The notes under the pieces were generated by a model. The model was given only the letters and a program-made list of their open reading frames with translations. It did no database searches and was not told the origin of the DNA. A DNA stretch of 64,000 nucleotides, from assembly GCF_020097155.1 (NCBI RefSeq), contig NZ_CP083691.1, positions 1,302,001-1,366,000 on the forward strand, written 5' to 3'. The DNA comes from Micrococcus porci (lineage in GTDB: Bacteria; Actinomycetota; Actinomycetes; Actinomycetales; Micrococcaceae). This document shows, one piece after another, positions 60,267 through 64,000 of the stretch (within the stretch, counting starts at the first letter, position 1; every line of letters begins with the position of its first letter). The position numbers and the translations under genes were made by a program.

Positions 60267-61679
60267 TCAGCCCTCGTGGGGGGCGTCGCCGAAGCCGCCG
60301 TCGAGGAGCGTGCGCAACTCGTCGTCGAGGGCGTCGGTGGAGGCCTCCGCCTCGGAGCGGCGGCGGGCGTAGCCGGCCGGGTCGTCGAGGTCCTCGGAGG
60401 TGGGCTGGCGCTCGGGGGAGGACCAGATCTGCTCGCGGTACTCCACCCCGTGCTCGGCGGTGACGGCCTCCCAGAAGACGGCCGCCTCGCGCAGGCGGCG
60501 GGGGCGCAGCTCGAGCCCGACGAGGGCGGCGAACGCCTCCTCGGCGGGGCCGCCGGAGGCGCGGCGGCGGTTCATGGTCTCGCGCAGCGCGGGGGCGGAC
60601 TCCAGCGGGGCCGCCGCGGCGGCGACCACCACGTCCACCCAGCCCTCCACGAGGGCGATGAGCAGCTCGAGCTGGTCCAGGGCGGCCCGCTGCGTGGCGT
60701 CGGGCTCGGCGATGAACGAGGACCCGTTGAACACGGCCTGCATGGACTCGGGGTCCATGGGGTCCACGGACTCGGCGGCGCGTTCGATGCCCGCGGTGTC
60801 CAGGCGGATGCCGGCGGCGTACTGCTCGATCGCGGCGAACAGGTCGCGCTCCAGCCACGGGGAGTGCAGGAACAGGCGCAGGCGGGCCACCTCGCGCAGG
60901 GCCAGGTAGAGGCGCAGCTGGTCGTCCGGCACGGACAGCCCGTCCCCGAACTCCTCGATGTTCACGGGGATCAGCACGGGGGTGTGCCCGGCGATCGGCA
61001 GGCCCATGTCCGTGCCGGAGAGCACCTCCTTGCCGAGCGTGCCCACGGCGCCGCCCAGCTGCAGGCCGAACATGGTCCCGCCGAGGTTCTTCAGCATGGG
61101 CTGGAGGCCGCCGAGCATGCCGGCGTCCATCCCCTCGGGGAGCTGGCCGGGCAGCTGCTGCTCGATCGCCGCGGACATGGCGCGGGACAGGGACACCGCC
61201 ACCGGCTCCGTGACGCGGCGCCAGCGCTCGGCGGTGGCCTCCACCCACTCGGCCCGGGACCAGGCCGCGCCCACGGCGCCCGTGGACTCGGTGTCCGTGA
61301 CGCCGTCCAGCCACAGCTCGGCCAGGCGCAGGGCTTCGTCCACCTCGCGACGGGCGAAGGTGCCCACCACTGGGTCCTCGCCCGCCACGGCCTGGCGCGC
61401 GGACTGCCTGGCCAGCGTCCAGTTCACGGGGCCGTCGGAGCCAGGGCCGGGGTTCATCATGGCCTGGAACTGCGCCATGGCCTGCTGCAGCATCGTGGGG
61501 TCCAGTGCGGACGGGTCGAAGCCCATGCCGCCCGGTCCGCCCATCCCCTGCATCGCCTGGCGGATCTGCTCGGGGTCGGGGCCCTGCCCGCCGAACATCT
61601 GCCGGAGCATCTCCTCGAGGGGGTCGCGGGCGTCGTCGTCGCCGGAGCCGGATCCGGGGGTGCGCGGGGAGTCAGTCAT
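60267..61679 (-). CDS. DUF2342 (TIGR03624) putative zinc-dependent metalloprotease-like protein
   Basis: A 470-residue actinobacterial protein. A glycine/methionine-rich N-terminal region (QGMGGPGGMGFDPSALDPTM) is followed by the conserved core with LGGAVGTLGKEVLSG, LALREVARLRLFLHSPWL, ALVEGWVDVVV and GLELRPRRLREAA. In the first site relatives typically read REAAHxRLF, to my recollection; here that His is Arg, so metal binding may be impaired. TAGCCT ends 7 bases before ATG 61679. Divergent from the PDZ/Lon-type protease gene, as in mycobacteria. Confidence 0.87.
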   Translation of the reverse strand: MTDSPRTPGSGSGDDDARDPLEEMLRQMFGGQGPDPEQIRQAMQGMGGPGGMGFDPSALDPTMLQQAMAQFQAMMNPGPGSDGPVNWTLARQSARQAVAGEDPVVGTFARREVDEALRLAELWLDGVTDTESTGAVGAAWSRAEWVEATAERWRRVTEPVAVSLSRAMSAAIEQQLPGQLPEGMDAGMLGGLQPMLKNLGGTMFGLQLGGAVGTLGKEVLSGTDMGLPIAGHTPVLIPVNIEEFGDGLSVPDDQLRLYLALREVARLRLFLHSPWLERDLFAAIEQYAAGIRLDTAGIERAAESVDPMDPESMQAVFNGSSFIAEPDATQRAALDQLELLIALVEGWVDVVVAAAAAPLESAPALRETMNRRRASGGPAEEAFAALVGLELRPRRLREAAVFWEAVTAEHGVEYREQIWSSPERQPTSEDLDDPAGYARRRSEAEASTDALDDELRTLLDGGFGDAPHEG

Positions 61680-61686
61680 GCGCCCC

Positions 61687-61692
61687 AGGCTA
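61687..61692 (-). promoter_or_regulatory. -10 box of the DUF2342 gene (TAGCCT), leaderless
   Basis: TAGCCT on the minus strand ends 7 bases before ATG 61679. Confidence 0.5.
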
Positions 61693-61810
61693 TCGGCGCG
61701 CCCGCCGCCCGTGCGCGGGTCGGCCCCCGGGCGCGTCCGCCTTTCGCCCTGGGCGCACCCGCCGCCGGGGCCCGCGGCCCCTCCGCCGCGCCGCCCTCGG
61801 CGCGCCCGGG

Positions 61811-61816
61811 TAGACT
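61811..61816 (+). promoter_or_regulatory. Probable -10 box of the PDZ/Lon-type protease gene (TAGACT)
   Basis: TAGACT lies 77 bases before GTG 61894, giving a leader with an AGGAAAG ribosome site. Confidence 0.4.
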
Positions 61817-61893
61817 GGACCGACCCGCGCCCGCCGGCCACCGCCCGGGCGCGTGGACCGATCCGACCACCCCCGCAGGAAAGCCGGTGTCGC

Positions 61894-62979
61894 GTGCGAG
61901 CAGCCCCTCCCAGGCCCCGCGGCGGCTCGCGCCGTCGCCCCGGCCGGACGCCCGTCTCCGGGCGGCTCGCCCTCGGCTCGGCCGCCCTGGCGTTCGTGCT
62001 TCCCGTGCCGTACATCCTGGAGGGACCCGGCCCGGCCATCGACGTCCTGGGCGAGCAGGACGGCACCCCCGTGCTCACGGTGGAGGGCGGCACCGCCGAC
62101 CCCGGCGAGGGGCGCCTGGACATGACCACCGTGCTCGTCTCCGGCCCGCCCGGCGGGACCACGGGCCTCGGCGACCTCGTCACCGCCCTCGCGGACGGCA
62201 CCGTGGACGCCCAGCCGCGCGAGCTCGTGCACCCCTCCGGCGTCAGCGCGGACACGGTCGCCCAGTCCAACGCCGCGGCCATGACGGACTCCCAGGACGT
62301 CGCCACGGCGGCCGCCCTGCGGGCCCTGGGCCGCGACGTCCCCGCGCACCTGGCCGTCCATGCGACGGTCCCCGGCGCCCCGGCCGAGGGGATCCTCCGC
62401 GAGGGCGACGTGATCCTCGCCGCCGCAGGGAGGTCCGTGACGGACATGGCGGGGATCCGCGCCGCCGTCGACGCCGCCGGCCCCGGGGACCTCGCCCTGA
62501 CCCTCCGCCGCGACGGCACCGAGCGGCAGGTGAGCGTGCCCGTGACCGCCGCGGACCCGGCCACCGGCCGCTCGTGGCAGCTCGGGGTCCTGCTCGAGCA
62601 GCGCTTCGACCTGCCCGTGCAGGTCGAGTTCGCGCTCGAGGACATCGGCGGTCCGTCCGCCGGGATGATGTTCGCCCTCGCGGTGATCGAGCGGCTGACC
62701 CCGGGGGACATGACCGGCGGCGCGCGGATCGCCGGCACCGGCACCATCACGGCGGACGGCGTCGTCGGCCCCATCGGGGGCATCCCGCAGAAGATGCAGG
62801 GCGCCGCCCGGGACGGGGCCGACGTGTTCCTCGCGCCACGGGAGAACTGCGCGGACCTCGCCGGCCGCGTCCCCGCCGGGATGACCGTCTACGCCGTGGA
62901 CACGCTGGCCACGGCCCGCGCCGTCGTCGAGGCCGTGGGCCGCGGCGAGCGCCCCGACGACGTGCCCACGTGCTCGTGA
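61894..62979 (+). CDS. Membrane-anchored PDZ/Lon-type (S16) serine protease
   Basis: A 361-residue protein from GTG 61894 (AGGAAAG 10 bases upstream). After a basic N-terminus, one membrane helix near residues 25-45 (LALGSAALAFVLPVPYIL) anchors it, with the rest outside. A PDZ domain lies near residues 165-235 (APAEGILREGDVILAAAGRS). The C-terminal Lon proteolytic domain has the Ser-Lys dyad: Ser in DIGGPSAGMMFAL, Lys in GIPQKMQGAARDG. Orthologues (Rv3194c type) sit beside UPF0182 genes, as here. Substrate unknown. Confidence 0.92.
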   Translation: MRAAPPRPRGGSRRRPGRTPVSGRLALGSAALAFVLPVPYILEGPGPAIDVLGEQDGTPVLTVEGGTADPGEGRLDMTTVLVSGPPGGTTGLGDLVTALADGTVDAQPRELVHPSGVSADTVAQSNAAAMTDSQDVATAAALRALGRDVPAHLAVHATVPGAPAEGILREGDVILAAAGRSVTDMAGIRAAVDAAGPGDLALTLRRDGTERQVSVPVTAADPATGRSWQLGVLLEQRFDLPVQVEFALEDIGGPSAGMMFALAVIERLTPGDMTGGARIAGTGTITADGVVGPIGGIPQKMQGAARDGADVFLAPRENCADLAGRVPAGMTVYAVDTLATARAVVEAVGRGERPDDVPTCS

Positions 62980-63103
62980 CGCCGCCCCGCACCCGCCCCC
63001 TGACCGACCAGACCACCGCGACCGCACCGCCGGGCGCGACACCACGCGGGGACCGCACGGCTCCGCAGACCGCCCCCGGACCGGGGGAGACGAAGGAGAG
63101 ACT

Positions 63104-64000
63104 GTGAGCTTCGGACAGGAAGGCGCGGGCCCCTTCGGCGGCCCGCCCCATCACGACGGCGATGGCGGCGCGCACGCGGCGCGCCGGGTTCGCGCGGGCG
63201 GGGGCCGGCCGAGCGCGCTGCTGCTGACCGTGATCGCGGTGGCCGCGCTCGTGGCCCTCTACATGCTGTTCACGCAGGTGTACACGGAGGTGCTCTGGTT
63301 CGACCAGCTCGGCTTCTCCGAGGTGTTCTGGACCGAGGTCCTCACCAAGGCGGCCCTGTTCGTCGTCGCCGGCGCGGTGATGGCCCTGGCCGTGTGGCTG
63401 TCCCTGCGCACCGCCTGGCGGCACCGGCCCGGCACGGCGGGCGCGGACGGCCGGGACTCCCTCAGCCGGGCCCGGCGTCAGCTCGAGCCGATGCGCCGGC
63501 TCGTCTGGGCGGCCCTGCCGGCGGTCCTGGGCCTGTTCGCCGGCTCGGCCGCGATGAACGGCTGGAAGACCGTCCAACTGTTCCTCCACCAGGTGCCCTA
63601 CGGCAAGGCCGATCCGGAGTTCGGGCTGGACCTGATGTTCTACCTGGCCACGCTGCCGTTCCTGACGATGGCGGTCGGCTACCTGATCTCGGTGGTGCTG
63701 GTCGCCGGCCTCGCGGGCCTCGCCGTGCACTACCTCTACGGGGCCCTCGGCGTCGGCGACGACGGCCGGGTGCACGTCTCCGTCCCGGCCCGCGTGCACC
63801 TGGGCGTGCTCGCCGGCCTGTTCCTGCTGCTGCAGGCGGCCACGTTCTGGCTCAATCGCTACCGCACCCTCCAGTCCCAGGCGGGGAACTGGGCCGGCGC
63901 CATGTACACGGACGTCAACGCCGCGATCCCCACGTCCGCGATCCTGGCGGTGACGGCGGCGCTCGTGGCCGCCCTGTTCGTGTGGGCGGCCTTCACGGGC
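63104..64000 (+). CDS. UPF0182 family membrane protein, N-terminal part (runs off the window)
   Basis: From GTG 63104, with GAAGGAGAG just upstream, 299 codons are visible without a stop. The start is polar, then membrane helices appear: about residues 40-58 (SALLLTVIAVAALVALYMLF), the UPF0182 motif YTEVLWFDQLGFSEVFWTE, and further helices near 80-100, 135-155 and 180-205. The full family is about 950-1000 residues with seven helices and a large extracytoplasmic domain. Function unknown. It follows the S16 protease gene by 124 bp in the usual order. Confidence 0.9.
   Translation, partial: MSFGQEGAGPFGGPPHHDGDGGAHAARRVRAGGGRPSALLLTVIAVAALVALYMLFTQVYTEVLWFDQLGFSEVFWTEVLTKAALFVVAGAVMALAVWLSLRTAWRHRPGTAGADGRDSLSRARRQLEPMRRLVWAALPAVLGLFAGSAAMNGWKTVQLFLHQVPYGKADPEFGLDLMFYLATLPFLTMAVGYLISVVLVAGLAGLAVHYLYGALGVGDDGRVHVSVPARVHLGVLAGLFLLLQAATFWLNRYRTLQSQAGNWAGAMYTDVNAAIPTSAILAVTAALVAALFVWAAFTG

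Overview
The window is very GC-rich chromosomal DNA from an actinobacterium, most likely Micrococcus luteus or a close relative in the Micrococcaceae. This is inferred from gene order and protein families: succinylase-branch diaminopimelate genes beside fdxA and gltA, a coproporphyrin-dependent heme cluster with hemQ, AdnAB in place of RecBCD, UvrD2 with a tetracysteine linker, and actinobacterial DUF3117, DUF3107 and UPF0182 proteins. No rRNA, tRNA or CRISPR array was found. Genes are tightly packed, often with 4-base ATGA/GTGA overlaps. At least 14 of them have a TANNNT -10 box ending only 6 or 7 bases before the start codon, so leaderless transcripts appear common.

Layout. Bases 1-6341: end of typA, a membrane protein, fdxA, dapC, gltA, dapD and dapE. 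6431-6455: a pure run of 25 G. 6457-9880: a glutamate-type amino-acid ABC importer (gluABCD). 10032-18052: the conserved actinobacterial LOG/DivIVA-like/DUF3117/O-methyltransferase/anti-sigma/tatB/mrp/DUF1003/MgtE-CBS block, in which the sigE gene expected next to the anti-sigma factor is absent. 18075-26398: an atypical pyruvate kinase, aminopeptidase P, a PHP phosphoesterase, a DEAD-box helicase, an RNB exoribonuclease and DUF3107. 26501-35080: a decayed TetR gene, then hemA divergent from hemE-hemY-hemQ-hemH-hemC-hemD.

35082-43562 separates hemD from hemB-hemL and reads as accessory DNA. It holds a NYN-domain protein, a methyltransferase, two unknown proteins, an AT-rich islet of about 1.3 kb, a truncated serine recombinase, a truncated GNAT gene, two intact GNAT genes, another O-methyltransferase and a frameshifted kinase. 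The islet (about 39241-40510) lies between two identical 19-bp repeats with a palindromic core. It encodes a Tat-type exported protein and, downstream of a strong hairpin, an unlisted 58-residue protein with two membrane segments. I propose a bacteriocin/immunity-like cassette, which is unproven.

43594-64000 returns to core DNA: hemB, hemL, a DEDD exonuclease, an alkyltransferase-like protein, adnA-adnB, a degenerate phosphotransferase, nudC, uvrD2, a ThiF-like protein, a YgjP-type metallopeptidase, a DUF2342 protein, a PDZ/Lon-type protease and the start of a UPF0182 membrane protein. The adnAB to UPF0182 order matches the mycobacterial Rv3202c-Rv3193c neighbourhood without whiB7 and the ABC1 kinase.
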